DNA of 64,000 bases from Planktotalea sp. (GTDB lineage Bacteria > Pseudomonadota > Alphaproteobacteria > Rhodobacterales > Rhodobacteraceae): NCBI RefSeq assembly GCF_018607995.1, contig NZ_JABBAL010000030.1, positions 62,001-126,000 on the forward strand, read 5' to 3'. Both the position numbers and the translations under genes were made by a program. The notes beneath the pieces were generated by a model. It did not search any database. It was not told the DNA's origin and saw only the letters and a program-made list of their open reading frames with translations. This document shows, piece after piece, positions 52,391-62,544 of this stretch; positions within the stretch are counted from its first letter, which is position 1, and the number at the start of each line of letters is the position of its first letter.

Positions 52391-52448
52391 TCTGCTAAAT
52401 CACCGCTCCGCTGCGAAAGATCTGTTCCGCCAAACATAAATGCATCAC

Positions 52449-52970
52449 CTAAATCGCTCTCAGAGCATCTCGAAAGTGGCGCATGTTATCTTGGTAATGC
52501 AGCGCCGACGCTTTGAGACCTTCAATCGCAGCCCCATCGAGCTGGCGCACCACTTTGCCGGGGGCCCCCATCACGAGCGACCCATCAGGGATCACTTTAC
52601 CTTCGGTGATCAACGCGCCGGCGCCGATCAGGCAATTGTCACCAATAACCGCGCCGTTCAACACGGTTGCCCCCATACCGATCAAGGAATTCTGACCAAT
52701 CGTGCACCCATGCAACATGACTTTGTGCCCAACCGTGCAGCCGGCGCCAATCGTTAAAGGATAACCGCGATCAATGTGCATGATCGTGTTCTCTTGCACA
52801 TTTGTGCCCGCGCCAATGTGAATAATTTCGTGATCCGCACGAATGGTTGCCCCAAACCAAACAGAGCTACCTTGCTCCATCACCACCTGCCCGATGACAT
52901 TGGCATCGTCCGCAATCCATGTGTCTGCGTGTATGGATGGTGCGTCCTCACCAAGTGCGTAAAGGGTCAT
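52449..52970 (-). CDS. Gamma-carbonic anhydrase family protein
   Basis: 173-residue left-handed beta-helix trimer with hexapeptide repeats ([40 protein letters not shown]). Zinc ligands expected at His in HIDRG and the two His of GHKVMLHGC. The group (YrdA/CaiE-like) often lacks strong carbonic anhydrase activity. Start overlaps the gmk stop by four bases. Confidence 0.88.
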   Translation of the reverse strand: MTLYALGEDAPSIHADTWIADDANVIGQVVMEQGSSVWFGATIRADHEIIHIGAGTNVQENTIMHIDRGYPLTIGAGCTVGHKVMLHGCTIGQNSLIGMGATVLNGAVIGDNCLIGAGALITEGKVIPDGSLVMGAPGKVVRQLDGAAIEGLKASALHYQDNMRHFRDALRAI

Positions 52971-53611
52971 GATATATCCTCAAATTGGCTTTGCAGCGCA
53001 CGCACATGTTCTGTGAGATCGGGCTGCTGGGAGCGGCGCAAGCGTGTGGCGGTGATGATGATTTTCAACTGTTCTTCGGTCTGATCGAGATCATCGTTGA
53101 TCAACACAAAATCATAGCCGTCCCAATGTGAAATTTCGTCCCAGCTTTTCGACATGCGGCGCTCAATCACGTCGTCACTGTCTTTCGCGCGGCTGACCAG
53201 GCGGCGGTGCAATTCAGTGATTGATGGCGGCAGCAGGAAGATCGACAGTGTGTTTTGCCCAAGCGCAGAGTTACGAATTTGCTGGGCGCCTTGCCAGTCA
53301 ATATCAAAGAGCACGTCTTGGCCAGCATTGATTGCCGCCTCGACAGGGCCTTTGGGAGAACCGTAGAAATTGCCGAACACATGCGCGTGTTCCAGCATCT
53401 CGCCGTCTATGACTGCTGCTTTAAACGCGGATTCATCGGTGAAATTATAATCTAGCCCATCAACTTCGCCCTCGCGCGGCGCGCGGGTTGTGGCGGAGAC
53501 AGAAAAACGCACGTGGTCATCCCATCTGCGCAATCGCCCGGCGAGCGTTGATTTGCCCGCACCAGAAGGCGAAGACAGAATGATCAAAAGGCCTCGACGT
53601 TCTATACCCAT
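52967..53611 (-). CDS. gmk: Guanylate kinase
   Basis: Phosphorylates GMP to GDP. 214 residues with P-loop [16 protein letters not shown]-binding [19 protein letters not shown] and the lid [20 protein letters not shown] 53611 is used; GTG 53617 immediately after yicC is an alternative. Forms yicC-gmk-carbonic anhydrase unit, all tightly packed. The product of guaA (GMP) is its substrate. Confidence 0.96.
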   Translation of the reverse strand: MGIERRGLLIILSSPSGAGKSTLAGRLRRWDDHVRFSVSATTRAPREGEVDGLDYNFTDESAFKAAVIDGEMLEHAHVFGNFYGSPKGPVEAAINAGQDVLFDIDWQGAQQIRNSALGQNTLSIFLLPPSITELHRRLVSRAKDSDDVIERRMSKSWDEISHWDGYDFVLINDDLDQTEEQLKIIITATRLRRSQQPDLTEHVRALQSQFEDIS

Positions 53612-53617
53612 CTTCAC

Positions 53618-54508
53618 TTACTCCACATTCTGAACTTGTTCGCGCATTTGATCGATCAGCACTTTCAACGCCAGTCCAATTTCCGTGAGCTTAGCATTTT
53701 GCGCCTTTGAGCAAAGTGTATTGGATTCGCGGTTAAACTCTTGACAGAGAAAGTCCAATTTGCGTCCCGACGGAACTCCGCTGGACACAAGATCGCGTGC
53801 CGCAGCAATATGAGCGTGCAGGCGGTCAATCTCTTCGGTGACGTCTGATTTCACTGCAAGCACTGCTATCTCTTGTGCCAAACGCGCTTCATCCATCTCT
53901 GCGCGACTGCCCATAACACGCGCAATAGCCGCCTCGAAATTGCTGCGCATGTCGTCGGTGCGATCTGCCAGTAGCGCTCGCGCGTCGTTGGTGAGGGTTT
54001 CGACCTCATCCAATTGGCGGCTTAGGACGCCATGCAAGGATGCACCTTCAGCGGTGCGCATCTCATTGAAGCTGCTTAACAATGGCGCAATGTCAGACCG
54101 TAAGGAATCTAGCAGCTCTACGCTCGCATCACGGTTCTGAGGAACATCCATAACGCCACGAAAATTCATCACATCGCTGGCGCTTGCAGGCGTTAGATTC
54201 ACGCCCGTAGCCCCTGCCCGTTCTTCTATTTGCCCAATCGCATCCAGCACACGGTTCAGCGCGTCGGGATTAATTTCGACAGAATTTTCCCCAGCCTCGC
54301 GCGCGATGCGCAGGTTCAACGACACAGAGCCCCGGGTGACGATCGCGCCTACTTGCTTGCGCAGATCCGCCTCAAGCACCGCCAGCCAATCTGGCATGCG
54401 AAAGCGCAGATCAAAGCCCTTGCCATTGACGGATCGCAACTCCCAGCTCCACGTGAAGCCATCAGCACTTCCTGTGCGCGCGGCGAAGCCTGTCATCGAG
54501 GTCAGCAT
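53618..54508 (-). CDS. yicC: YicC family endoribonuclease
   Basis: 296-residue YicC-like protein (DUF1732 C-terminal region). The start MLTSMTGFAARTG and the end KAQNAKLTEIGLALKVLIDQMREQVQNVE are the family hallmarks; SDVTEEIDRLHAHI and GRKLDFLCQEFNRESNTLCSKA are also typical. Family members cut small RNAs in enterobacteria. ATG 54508 is chosen on family length; the frame is open upstream to 54625. Directly abuts gmk, a very common pair. Confidence 0.93.
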   Translation of the reverse strand: MLTSMTGFAARTGSADGFTWSWELRSVNGKGFDLRFRMPDWLAVLEADLRKQVGAIVTRGSVSLNLRIAREAGENSVEINPDALNRVLDAIGQIEERAGATGVNLTPASASDVMNFRGVMDVPQNRDASVELLDSLRSDIAPLLSSFNEMRTAEGASLHGVLSRQLDEVETLTNDARALLADRTDDMRSNFEAAIARVMGSRAEMDEARLAQEIAVLAVKSDVTEEIDRLHAHIAAARDLVSSGVPSGRKLDFLCQEFNRESNTLCSKAQNAKLTEIGLALKVLIDQMREQVQNVE

Positions 54509-54770
54509 AGGACAGTCCCTTATCATTGCATCAATCAAGTCATGGTCCCATATGCCAATTGCACCCCGAACACGCAAGTTTTGCGGTGCTTTTATCAACC
54601 CTCCAGCGCTGCGTGCGTTAACCACAACTATAGAATTCGTTAAATTTTGAGCCAGAGTTGATCTATTAACAGAATTGTAAGCTCCATTGAGGTATCTTTA
54701 ACCAAGGGCGACGCTGCCTCGCGATAAGCTGTGGCGACGATCCTTTGACCCAAAAAAGGCAGACTGCGTA

Positions 54771-55516
54771 ATGATTGATAGGCCCACGCTTCCCCTACGA
54801 TCCACTCCGGACAATGTCGTGCATCTGGATCACGGAAGTTGGGCGCAAGGAAGCGAGGACTTCACTGCCTGCGCTGAGTTGCTGCAATATTGACAAGAGC
54901 TGCGCGGCGCGCGTCAGATGCCTGCGCGCAGCGAGTTTGATCCGCGCGCCATTGAAAATTCGTTGGCATCCATATTTGTGGCCGAGAAGGTCGCGGCAAG
55001 CGTTGCGCGTATTCGCGTTGCAGGGGCTATTTTGAATGATACGCTTGGTATGGACGTACGCGGCATGCCTTTAACGGCCTTGTTCGAGCCGACAGCCCGC
55101 GACAGCGTTGCAGAGGCCACGCGCGATTTGTTCGCTAGCCCTGCGATGGTAGTTCTTGAATTGAACGGCGCTGCGGATTTTCACGCAGAAGAGTGCGTGC
55201 GCGACTACTGCTTTTGCCGATGAGTGATACGGATGGGAACATCGCTCGCATCGTCGGATGCTTGGATATCAAAGGTGGCGTCGGAAAATCGCCGAGACGA
55301 TTCAAGGTCTCATCGATCCGCCCCACAGATGTCATAGGCGATGCGCCGCAACCAACGCAGGTTGAGCCGCTCTATTCGACGGCGATGCAACGTGAACAGT
55401 TGACAGAGACCTATTCGTTCTCGGAAAATACGCCAATTTTCAAATCAAAACGTCAGAGTGAAAAGCCACCTGAGGTGTCGCATGGAGGTTTGCGGCTGAT
55501 CGTCTCGAACGAATGA
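54771..55516 (+). pseudogene. PAS-domain regulatory protein (COG5388-type), nonsense and frameshift
   Basis: A single PAS protein of the kind common in roseobacters, spread over two frames. From ATG 54771 the frame meets TGA at 54891-54893, where Trp is expected (QY-stop-QELRGARQMPARSEFDPR). It resumes as IENSLASIFVAEKVAASVAR and GMDVRGMPLTALFEP, then is lost at about 55185-55193. The end continues in another frame as RARLLLLPMSDTDGN and IARIVGCLDIKGGVGKSPRRFKV. The protein would be a soluble sensor of unknown signal. Followed by a good terminator. Confidence 0.78.
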
Positions 55517-55541
55517 GCGATCGCGATATGGTAAACACAAA

Positions 55542-55567
55542 CGCCCCGCAGATACGGGGCATTTTTT
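55542..55567 (+). terminator. Intrinsic terminator after the PAS relic
   Basis: GCCCCG / CGGGGC, loop CAGATA, then six Ts. It lies between the convergent PAS relic and the DAHP synthase gene. Confidence 0.9.
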
Positions 55568-55583
55568 CGTTAATAACTCGCTT

Positions 55584-56951
55584 TTAAACAGCTTTCGCTT
55601 GAACCGCGCTGCGACGCGCAGAGAGCTCTTCTGCAACAAGGAAGGCCAGTTCCAACGACTGGCTCGCGTTGAGGCGCGGATCGCAGGCTGTGTGATAACG
55701 ATCAGATAGATCCTCATCACTGACCGCACGAACGCCGCCTGTGCATTCTGTCACGTCTTGGCCTGTCATCTCGAAGTGAACACCGCCGGGTACTGTTCCC
55801 TCAGCCGCGTGCACACCGAAGAAATCACGCACTTCGCGCAGCACACTCTCAAACGGGCGCGTTTTATAGCCGGAGGCGGATTTGATAGTGTTGCCATGCA
55901 TCGGATCACAGGTCCAAAGCACTTCGGCGCCTTCTTCGCGCACGGCTTTCACCAAACGGGGAAGATGCTCACCAACATTGCCCGCGCCAAAGCGCGCGAT
56001 CAGCGTCAAGCGGCCCTGCTCGTTCTCAGGGTTGAGTTTGTTCATCAGAACTTTGAGATCATCCGCCGTGGTTGTTGGACCACACTTCAAACCAATCGGG
56101 TTTTGCACGCCACGCGCAAATTCAACATGCGCACCGTCAGGCTGACGGGTGCGATCGCCGATCCAGATCATATGACCCGAGCCTGCAAGCCATTTGCCGG
56201 ATGTGCTATCAAGACGGCATAACGCCTCTTCATACTCTAGCAGCAATGATTCATGGGATGTGTAGAAATCCACAGTCTGCAAATTCGGCTCTTGCGTGCT
56301 ATCAAGCCCAGCTGCGCGCATGAAATCAAGAGTGTCACCAATGCGGTTAGCCATTTCACGGTACTCGGCGGCTTGCTCACCATGAGTGAAGCCAAGCGTC
56401 CATGCATGCACTTGATGAACATCGGCATAGCCACCTGTTGAAAACGCACGCAACAGGTTCAGCGTTGCGGCGGCCTGTGTGTAAGCTTGCAGCATTTTCT
56501 TAGGGTCAGGAATGCGTGCTTCGGGGGTGAAGGCTAGCTCGTTGATAATGTCGCCACGGTAGCTTGGCAGCTCTACACCATCAATCGTCTCTGTGTTGGC
56601 GGAACGTGGCTTGGCGAATTGACCCGCCATGCGACCAACTTTGACCACGGGAACTTTCGCACCGTATGTAAGGACCATGGCCATTTGCAGCATGACTTTG
56701 AACGTGTCGCGAATACCGTCTGCGCTGAATTGCTCAAAGCTCTCTGCGCAATCACCGCCTTGCAGTAAGAACGCTTCACCGCGCGCGGCGGCGCCAAGCT
56801 GGGATTTGAGTTTGCGCACTTCGCCAGCAAAGACCAGTGGTGGATAAGCAGCGAGGGAACCTTCAACAGAGGCCATTGCCACCGCATCAGTATACTCCGG
56901 CATTTGGACCCGTGGCTTATTACGCCAGTCCGTTTTTTGCCATTCGCTCAT
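55584..56951 (-). CDS. Class II 3-deoxy-7-phosphoheptulonate synthase (DAHP synthase)
   Basis: First step of the shikimate pathway, combining phosphoenolpyruvate and erythrose-4-phosphate. 455 residues of the plant-like class II type: [24 protein letters not shown] (metal Cys), [12 protein letters not shown] and [18 protein letters not shown] and [15 protein letters not shown] in the C-terminal half. ATG 56951 gives [13 protein letters not shown] and has a GGAG-type site; the open frame runs further to 57149 without support. Class II enzymes are named aroF, aroG or aroH inconsistently. Confidence 0.95.
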   Translation of the reverse strand: MSEWQKTDWRNKPRVQMPEYTDAVAMASVEGSLAAYPPLVFAGEVRKLKSQLGAAARGEAFLLQGGDCAESFEQFSADGIRDTFKVMLQMAMVLTYGAKVPVVKVGRMAGQFAKPRSANTETIDGVELPSYRGDIINELAFTPEARIPDPKKMLQAYTQAAATLNLLRAFSTGGYADVHQVHAWTLGFTHGEQAAEYREMANRIGDTLDFMRAAGLDSTQEPNLQTVDFYTSHESLLLEYEEALCRLDSTSGKWLAGSGHMIWIGDRTRQPDGAHVEFARGVQNPIGLKCGPTTTADDLKVLMNKLNPENEQGRLTLIARFGAGNVGEHLPRLVKAVREEGAEVLWTCDPMHGNTIKSASGYKTRPFESVLREVRDFFGVHAAEGTVPGGVHFEMTGQDVTECTGGVRAVSDEDLSDRYHTACDPRLNASQSLELAFLVAEELSARRSAVQAKAV

Positions 56952-57154
56952 CTGTCTTCTCCTGAGAAATAATATGTCCAACAACGATATATAGGACGCT
57001 GTTAGCGCTAAGGCTAGTGGCTTTTCGCAAAGGTGTTCTTGACGTTGTTGATATGATGAGCTCAAGGTGAATTTGGCCTCCAATCTATGAACCAGGTTCA
57101 TTGGGGTATGCCTTCGACATACAAGCGCTAAGACGCGATCCAGGATCAACCGAA

Positions 57155-58159
57155 ATGACTTCAGACAACGTCAAGATAAACGTGGAGACAGAAACCAACA
57201 AACCCCGTCGCTTTGTCTTTGTTCTATTAAACGATTTTACGTTGCTGTGCTTTTCGGCGGCACTAGAAAGCTTGCGCATTGCGAACCGTCTCGCGGGTAA
57301 AGAACTCTATTCGTGGACGCTTGTGGGCGAAGGCGGCGAGACCGTCTCTTGTTCAGCTGGGACAGAATTCAAACTCGACACAGACCTGAGCGAAATGCAG
57401 CGTGATGACACAGTGCTTTTATGCGGGGGTATGAACATTCAGTTTGCTACCACCAAGAAGCTGCTGAATTGGCTACGTCGCGAAGCGCGTCGAGGCTTGG
57501 TGTTTGGCGGGCTTTGCACAGCATCTTATAGCTTGGCAAAAGCTGGAATGCTTGACGGCAAACGCGCCACGATCCATTGGGAAAATCAGGACAGTTTTCT
57601 GGAAGAGTTTGATGAAGTCGAGTTGACGAAATCGGTTTTCGTGGTCGACGGCAACCGTTTGACCACTGCGGGTGGCACCTCTTCTATTGATTTGATGTTG
57701 AAATTGATCGCAGACGAGCATGGTGAAGAATTGGCTAATGCAGTCGCAGATCAGCTGATTTACTCCTCTATTCGGACGGATCAGGACACACAGCGCTTGT
57801 CTGTGCCGACGCGCATTGGAGTACGCCATCCAAAGCTCAGCGCCGTGATCCAGATGATGGAAAGCAACATCGAAGAGCCGATAAGCCCGTCGATCTTAGC
57901 CAAAGACGTGGGCATGTCGACGCGTCAGCTGGAACGTTTGTTCCGCCGGTATCTAAACCGCTCTCCCAAGCGTTATTATATGGAGTTGCGTCTGCAAAAA
58001 GCGCGCAACCTGCTGATGCAGACGGATATGAGCGTGATCAATGTGGCGTTGGCCTGCGGGTTTGCGTCACCTTCGCATTTCTCAAAGTGCTACCGTGCGC
58101 ATTATAATACGACCCCTTACCGCGAGCGTGGATCACAAGCCGCTAGGCTGTCGATTTAA
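57155..58159 (+). CDS. GlxA family transcriptional regulator (AraC-type, DJ-1/PfpI sensor domain)
   Basis: 334-residue regulator. The N-terminal DJ-1/PfpI-like domain (residues about 15-200) has [27 protein letters not shown] and a [14 protein letters not shown] nucleophile-elbow-like site. The C-terminal AraC DNA-binding domain has two HTH motifs ([69 protein letters not shown]). Closest known functions are GbdR/CdhR, activators of glycine betaine or carnitine catabolism, but no such genes are adjacent here. ATG 57155 is favoured; 57101 is in frame. Confidence 0.9.
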   Translation: MTSDNVKINVETETNKPRRFVFVLLNDFTLLCFSAALESLRIANRLAGKELYSWTLVGEGGETVSCSAGTEFKLDTDLSEMQRDDTVLLCGGMNIQFATTKKLLNWLRREARRGLVFGGLCTASYSLAKAGMLDGKRATIHWENQDSFLEEFDEVELTKSVFVVDGNRLTTAGGTSSIDLMLKLIADEHGEELANAVADQLIYSSIRTDQDTQRLSVPTRIGVRHPKLSAVIQMMESNIEEPISPSILAKDVGMSTRQLERLFRRYLNRSPKRYYMELRLQKARNLLMQTDMSVINVALACGFASPSHFSKCYRAHYNTTPYRERGSQAARLSI

Positions 58160-58228
58160 GCACAGACGCGAATTTTCAAGAAAATTCATTTTCGCCTGCG
58201 GCGAAAGTATAATGGCACAATGATTGTG

Positions 58229-59310
58229 CTAGCTTGGTACTAGTCTGTTGAGCGTCGCATTCCCCACAGGGAGGAACCAGATACTGCCATCAGGTGTTCC
58301 GCGGATATCACGCACGCGCGAAGTTGCGACTGATTGGATGTGCTCCACCTCGCGCAGATTAGAACCTTTCAATCGCGCGATGTAGTCGAATTTTAAGCTG
58401 CCAACAAAGTGATGCCCCCATCATTGGCGGTTTTGCTTTCCGGAATAAATTAAATAACCTGAGGACGCGATATAGGGGTCCCAGAAGTATTGCGGTTGCT
58501 CCGTGCCGTGGTTCTCCGTTCCCATGCCAATCTTGCGACCACGGTAGTGACGACCATATGCGATTTTTGGCCAGCCGTAGTTGGCTCCTTTGGTGATCTT
58601 GTTTACCTCATCGCCACCACGCGCACCGTCCTCGTTAACCCAAAGATTGCCCTTTAGATCTAGCGTCATGTCTTATGGGTTGCAGTGACCGTAGGACCAA
58701 ATTTAAGGCAATTGATCCGGCTTGCCGATGAAAGGATTGTCATTTTGGACGGCACCGAGCTTGGTGATGCGAATAACAGTTCCATTGTGACTCTTCGTGT
58801 TTTGCGCCTGCTCGCGGTCGCTGTGATCCCTGATGCTAAAGAACAGCGTGCCATCACGCGCACCAACCAGCCGCGATCCAAAATGACGCCCGCCACTGAA
58901 GCTTTTGCTCATCTCAAAGCTAGTAGTGACATCGCTGAACACGGCTTCGTTCGGCTCAAAACGCGCACGCATTACAGCCGTGCCGGACTAGCGCCCTTGC
59001 GCATTGGCGTATGTCATGAAGATATTACCCGAGCGCTCAAAATCGCGCAGGATCTGCAGATCGAGTAAACTGCCCTGCCCGTCGACTTCGATCTTGGGCA
59101 GACCAGAATCATGTTGCTGTTTGTCATCTGCGATCCACAGCAAGTTCCCGTCGCGCTCTGTTATCAAGATGCCACCTGTGGTGAAGGTAAAAGTCTAAGG
59201 CGCATCCAAGCCATCTAGCACCGTATCTATCTAATAGTCGCGCGCAGAGAGTCTGCAAGACTTGGCGTTCCGAGGGCCGCAAGCAAGAAAATTCTGCGAG
59301 TAAGGGTCAT
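58229..59310 (-). pseudogene. Soluble PQQ-dependent sugar dehydrogenase (YliI/Asd family), six or more nonsense codons
   Basis: A secreted aldose dehydrogenase relic. A signal peptide (MTLTRRIFLLAALGTPSLA) starts at 59310. After one frameshift the rest is read in a single frame but interrupted by stops at 59231-59233 and 59195-59197 (both TAG, the second at a Trp position), 58988-58990 (TAG), two TAAs near 58703 and 58676 and TGA at 58421. Between them the family pattern is clear: SLLDLQILRDFERSGNIF, RDHSDREQAQNTKSHNGTV, NEDGARGGDEVNKITKGANYGWP and SRVRDIRGTPDGSIWFLP up to the stop at 58229. The mutations are mostly point nonsense, so decay has been under way for some time. Its PQQ cofactor genes are not in the window. 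Confidence 0.88.
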
Positions 59311-59531
59311 TTGTGTCTCCACCTCAAATCTCTACGCCCAACATATCTCGAAGGTATGTAGACAACAGTGCCCCACAAGCAATTTACTTTGCCTCGCTTC
59401 GCGTCAGGGCTTTTCAATTGTGAACACCCCGCCTAGTCTTCAATACTAATTTGACGCCACATGCTGCACACCAAACATGGCGCGATCATGACAAGCGCGT
59501 TAAGACGCTTTGGCACGACGGGGGAACGAAT

Positions 59532-60308
59532 GTGATCAGGGTTGAAAACCTGCATAAGCACTTTGGCGGCTTTCATGCTGTTGATGGCGCCACGCTTGAG
59601 ATTGCCGAGGGATCAATCACCGGGCTTGTCGGACCGAATGGAGCTGGCAAAACCACGCTGTTTAATGTCATTGCGGGCGTTTTGCCGCCGACGTCAGGTC
59701 GCGTTTTCATGGCCGATGAAGACATCACCGATCTACCCCCGCATGAGTTGTTTCTCAAAGGCCTGTTGCGCACATTCCAAGTAGCGCATGAGTTTTCGTC
59801 CATGACATGTCGCGAGAACCTGATGATGGTGCCCGGTGCGCAAACAGGTGAAACTCTGTGGAACACTTGGTTCTCGCGTAAACGGATCGCGAATGAGGAA
59901 CGCGCGTTAGCCGCGAAAGCGGATGAGGTTCTAGATTTTTTGACCATTGCGCATCTAAGCGATGAAAAGGCTGGAAACCTGTCTGGCGGTCAAAAGAAGC
60001 TGTTGGAGCTGGGTCGCACAATGATGGTCGACGCGCGGATCGTGTTTCTGGACGAAGTTGGTGCGGGCGTGAACCGCACCCTATTAAACACCATTGGCGA
60101 TGCGATTTTACGACTGAACCAAGAGCGCGGCTATACGTTTTGCATGATCGAACATGATATGGATTTCATCGGTCGCCTTTGTGATCCTGTGATCGTAATG
60201 GCCGAAGGCAAAGAGCTGGCTGAGGGCACGATTGAGCAGATCAAAGTCAATGAACAGGTGATCGAGGCCTATCTGGGCACGGGCTTGAAAAACAAGGAAA
60301 CCGCGTGA
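59532..60308 (+). CDS. livG: Branched-chain amino acid-type ABC transporter ATP-binding protein LivG
   Basis: 258-residue ABC ATPase of the HAAT (hydrophobic amino acid) class. Walker [13 protein letters not shown], signature [13 protein letters not shown], Walker [15 protein letters not shown], with the LivG-type C-terminal ADP-binding tail. GTG 59532 (GGGGGAACGAAT just upstream) gives the usual [14 protein letters not shown]; the longer ATG frame at 59451 is unlikely. First gene of livG-livF-(small protein)-livH-livM. The solute cannot be assigned: no substrate-binding protein is in the window. Confidence 0.93.
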   Translation: MIRVENLHKHFGGFHAVDGATLEIAEGSITGLVGPNGAGKTTLFNVIAGVLPPTSGRVFMADEDITDLPPHELFLKGLLRTFQVAHEFSSMTCRENLMMVPGAQTGETLWNTWFSRKRIANEERALAAKADEVLDFLTIAHLSDEKAGNLSGGQKKLLELGRTMMVDARIVFLDEVGAGVNRTLLNTIGDAILRLNQERGYTFCMIEHDMDFIGRLCDPVIVMAEGKELAEGTIEQIKVNEQVIEAYLGTGLKNKETA

Positions 60309-60392
60309 CGCTGGCTTTGCTTGTTTGGGGCGCTGCCCCCGCGCCTATGGCGCTCCCCAAAGGTATTAATGGACCAAAGAAGGACTGGAGCC

Positions 60393-61106
60393 GTGACTGA
60401 GCCGTTTCTGATTGGCGAGAACATGACCGGTGGGTATGGCACTGGCGCAGATATCCTGCACAGCTGTACCTTGGCTGTTGAAAAGGGCGAGATTGCCGTA
60501 ATTGTAGGCCCAAACGGGGCCGGTAAATCAACTGCAATGAAGGCCGTGTTTGGAATGTTGAATTTGCGCGAAGGAGCCGTGCTGTTGAACGGCGAAGACA
60601 TCACGCAATTGACGCCGCAAGCGCGTGTGGGCAAAGGCATGGGCTTTGTACCTCAGAACTCGAACATTTTCACCTCCCTCACTGTGGAAGAAAACCTTGA
60701 GATGGGGGCATTTATCCGGCGCGATGATTTCGCTGAGACTATGGCGCAGGTCTATGATCTGTTTCCCATTCTTAAGGAGAAACGCCTGCAAGCGGCTGGT
60801 GAATTATCAGGTGGGCAGCGTCAGCAAGTGGCCGTCGGGCGCGCATTGATGACCCAACCGCAGGTTTTGATGTTGGATGAGCCAACTGCAGGCGTGTCAC
60901 CGATTGTGATGGACGAGCTGTTTGATCGCATTATCGAAGTCGCGCGTACAGGAATTTCCATTCTGATGGTCGAGCAAAATGCCCGTCAAGCGCTTGAAAT
61001 TGCAGACAAAGGGTATGTTCTGGTGCAAGGTTCCAATGGGTTTACCGATACGGGGCAAGCGCTTTTGGCTAACCCCGAAGTACGCAGAAGTTTCTTGGGG
61101 GGATGA
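60393..61106 (+). CDS. livF: Branched-chain amino acid-type ABC transporter ATP-binding protein LivF
   Basis: 237-residue second ATPase of the transporter. Walker A GPNGAGKSTAMK, signature LSGGQRQQVAVGRA, Walker B VLMLDEPTAGVSP, and the Q-loop region VPQNSNIFTSLTVEENLEMG. GTG 60393 is used because the standard N-terminus follows (PFLIGENMTGGYG) and GGACTGGAG lies upstream; ATG 60369 is an alternative. Its stop overlaps the start of the secreted-protein gene. Confidence 0.93.
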   Translation: MTEPFLIGENMTGGYGTGADILHSCTLAVEKGEIAVIVGPNGAGKSTAMKAVFGMLNLREGAVLLNGEDITQLTPQARVGKGMGFVPQNSNIFTSLTVEENLEMGAFIRRDDFAETMAQVYDLFPILKEKRLQAAGELSGGQRQQVAVGRALMTQPQVLMLDEPTAGVSPIVMDELFDRIIEVARTGISILMVEQNARQALEIADKGYVLVQGSNGFTDTGQALLANPEVRRSFLGG

Positions 61107-61534
61107 GTATGCGAAGATTTCACCCTTATTTTAGCGCCATTGCGCTTGCAGTCTGTTCGCCCGCTTTTGCGAATGACGAAGACGGGTCCTACACTTTGCA
61201 AAACGCGCCTGTTCAGTCAGAGATTTCGACGCTTTGCGCGTTTGAAAACGAATGCCTTGACGCGGAAGCGTGCAATAACACAACGTTTTCTTTCGAACTC
61301 AAAGGCCGTGCAGGCGGCTTGAATGATGTGGATATGGTCGTCCAAGCCGAGCTGATCAGCGAGATCGGTGATACAATTCTACTTGGCGCGCGCTCTGGCG
61401 AGGCGATGTCGCTGTCTGGCGGTACATTTGACGCGCGGCATTTACTAACCATCGCGAACAATGGCAACGCGCGTTACACGTTGCATTATTCTGACGGACC
61501 CCTGGCAATCAGTTATCTTGGAGCGTGCTCATGA
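61103..61534 (+). CDS. Small secreted protein encoded within the liv operon, unknown function
   Basis: 143 residues with a signal peptide (RRFHPYFSAIALAVCSPAFA) and a mature periplasmic beta-rich domain. Mature Cys residues near positions 45, 51, 57 and 142 could form two disulfides (STLCAFENECLDAEACN; YLGACS). No family recognised. It overlaps livF upstream (ATGA) and livH downstream (ATGA), so its synthesis is tied to the transporter. It may assist or modulate the periplasmic side of the importer. Confidence 0.75.
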   Translation: MSMRRFHPYFSAIALAVCSPAFANDEDGSYTLQNAPVQSEISTLCAFENECLDAEACNNTTFSFELKGRAGGLNDVDMVVQAELISEIGDTILLGARSGEAMSLSGGTFDARHLLTIANNGNARYTLHYSDGPLAISYLGACS

Positions 61535-62544
61535 TCGATTTTCTGAATGCAATTGTGGCCTTGTCAAATTTCGTGATCGTACCCGCGATTGCCTATGGCA
61601 GCCAATTGGCGCTTGGCGCTTTGGGCGTCACTCTGATCTATGGCATCTTGCGGTTCTCCAACTTTGCGCATGGCGATACTATGGCCTCGGGCGCGATGTT
61701 CACCATTTTCGTCACATGGTGGATGCAATCTGCGGGCATCAATCTTGGACCTTTGCCGACAGCCTTACTTGCCCTGCCGTTTGGCATCCTTGGATGTATG
61801 GCTTTAGTCTTGTTCACAGATCGCTTTGTCTATCGTTTTTACCGCGCCCAAAAAGCCAAACCAGTGATCTTAGTGATTGTTTCAATGGGTGTGATGTTCA
61901 TCATGAACGGGCTCGTACGATTTTCAATTGGACCGGGCGAGCAGCGCTTTTCTGACGGCGAGCGTTTCATCATTAATGCGCGTGAATTCAAAGAGTTTAC
62001 AGGTCTGCGCGAAGGATTGGCTATCAAAACCTCGCAGGGAATCACAGTCATCACTGCAGTGATTGTCGTGGCGCTTTTGTTCTGGTTTCTCAATCGCACG
62101 CGCACAGGAAAGTCGATGCGCGCCTACTCTGACAATGAGGATCTTGCGCTGCTTTCGGGCATCAATCCAGAGCGCGTGGTAATGTACACTTGGCTCTTGG
62201 TGGCGGCGTTGGCGACAACTGCAGGCGTGCTATACGGACTCGACAAAAGCTTCAAACCCTTCACCTATTTCCAGCTTTTGCTGCCGATCTTTGCTTCCGC
62301 CATTGTGGGTGGGCTCGGCAGTCCCATCGGAGCCATTGCTGGCGGGTTTGTGATCGCTTTCTCGGAAATCACGATCACCTATGCCTGGAAAAAGGTGCTG
62401 GTCTATATGATGCCGGAGCAGCTTGAGCCTTCAGGCCTAGTTCAACTTTTGAGCACCGATTATAAATTCGCGGTTTCCTTTGTGATCCTGCTGATCGTAC
62501 TTTTGTTCAAGCCCACGGGCCTGTTTTCGGGGAAAGCGGTATGA
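61531..62544 (+). CDS. livH: Branched-chain amino acid-type ABC transporter permease LivH
   Basis: 337-residue inner-membrane permease with eight to nine hydrophobic segments. It starts MIDFLNAIVALSNFVIVPAIA; the motif ASGINPERVVMYTWLLVAALA-like segment (LLSGINPERVVMY) and AIVGGLGSPIGAIAGGFVI (EAA-like coupling loop) are present. ATG 61531 overlaps the preceding stop. Translationally coupled to livM through a four-base overlap. Confidence 0.93.
   Translation: MIDFLNAIVALSNFVIVPAIAYGSQLALGALGVTLIYGILRFSNFAHGDTMASGAMFTIFVTWWMQSAGINLGPLPTALLALPFGILGCMALVLFTDRFVYRFYRAQKAKPVILVIVSMGVMFIMNGLVRFSIGPGEQRFSDGERFIINAREFKEFTGLREGLAIKTSQGITVITAVIVVALLFWFLNRTRTGKSMRAYSDNEDLALLSGINPERVVMYTWLLVAALATTAGVLYGLDKSFKPFTYFQLLLPIFASAIVGGLGSPIGAIAGGFVIAFSEITITYAWKKVLVYMMPEQLEPSGLVQLLSTDYKFAVSFVILLIVLLFKPTGLFSGKAV

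Noticed and set aside
58229..59310. Stop-codon recoding (pyrrolysine or selenocysteine) as explanation for internal stops
   Set aside because: All three stop codons occur, at Trp-, Glu- and Gln-like positions, together with frameshifts in other relics; that is decay, not recoding.
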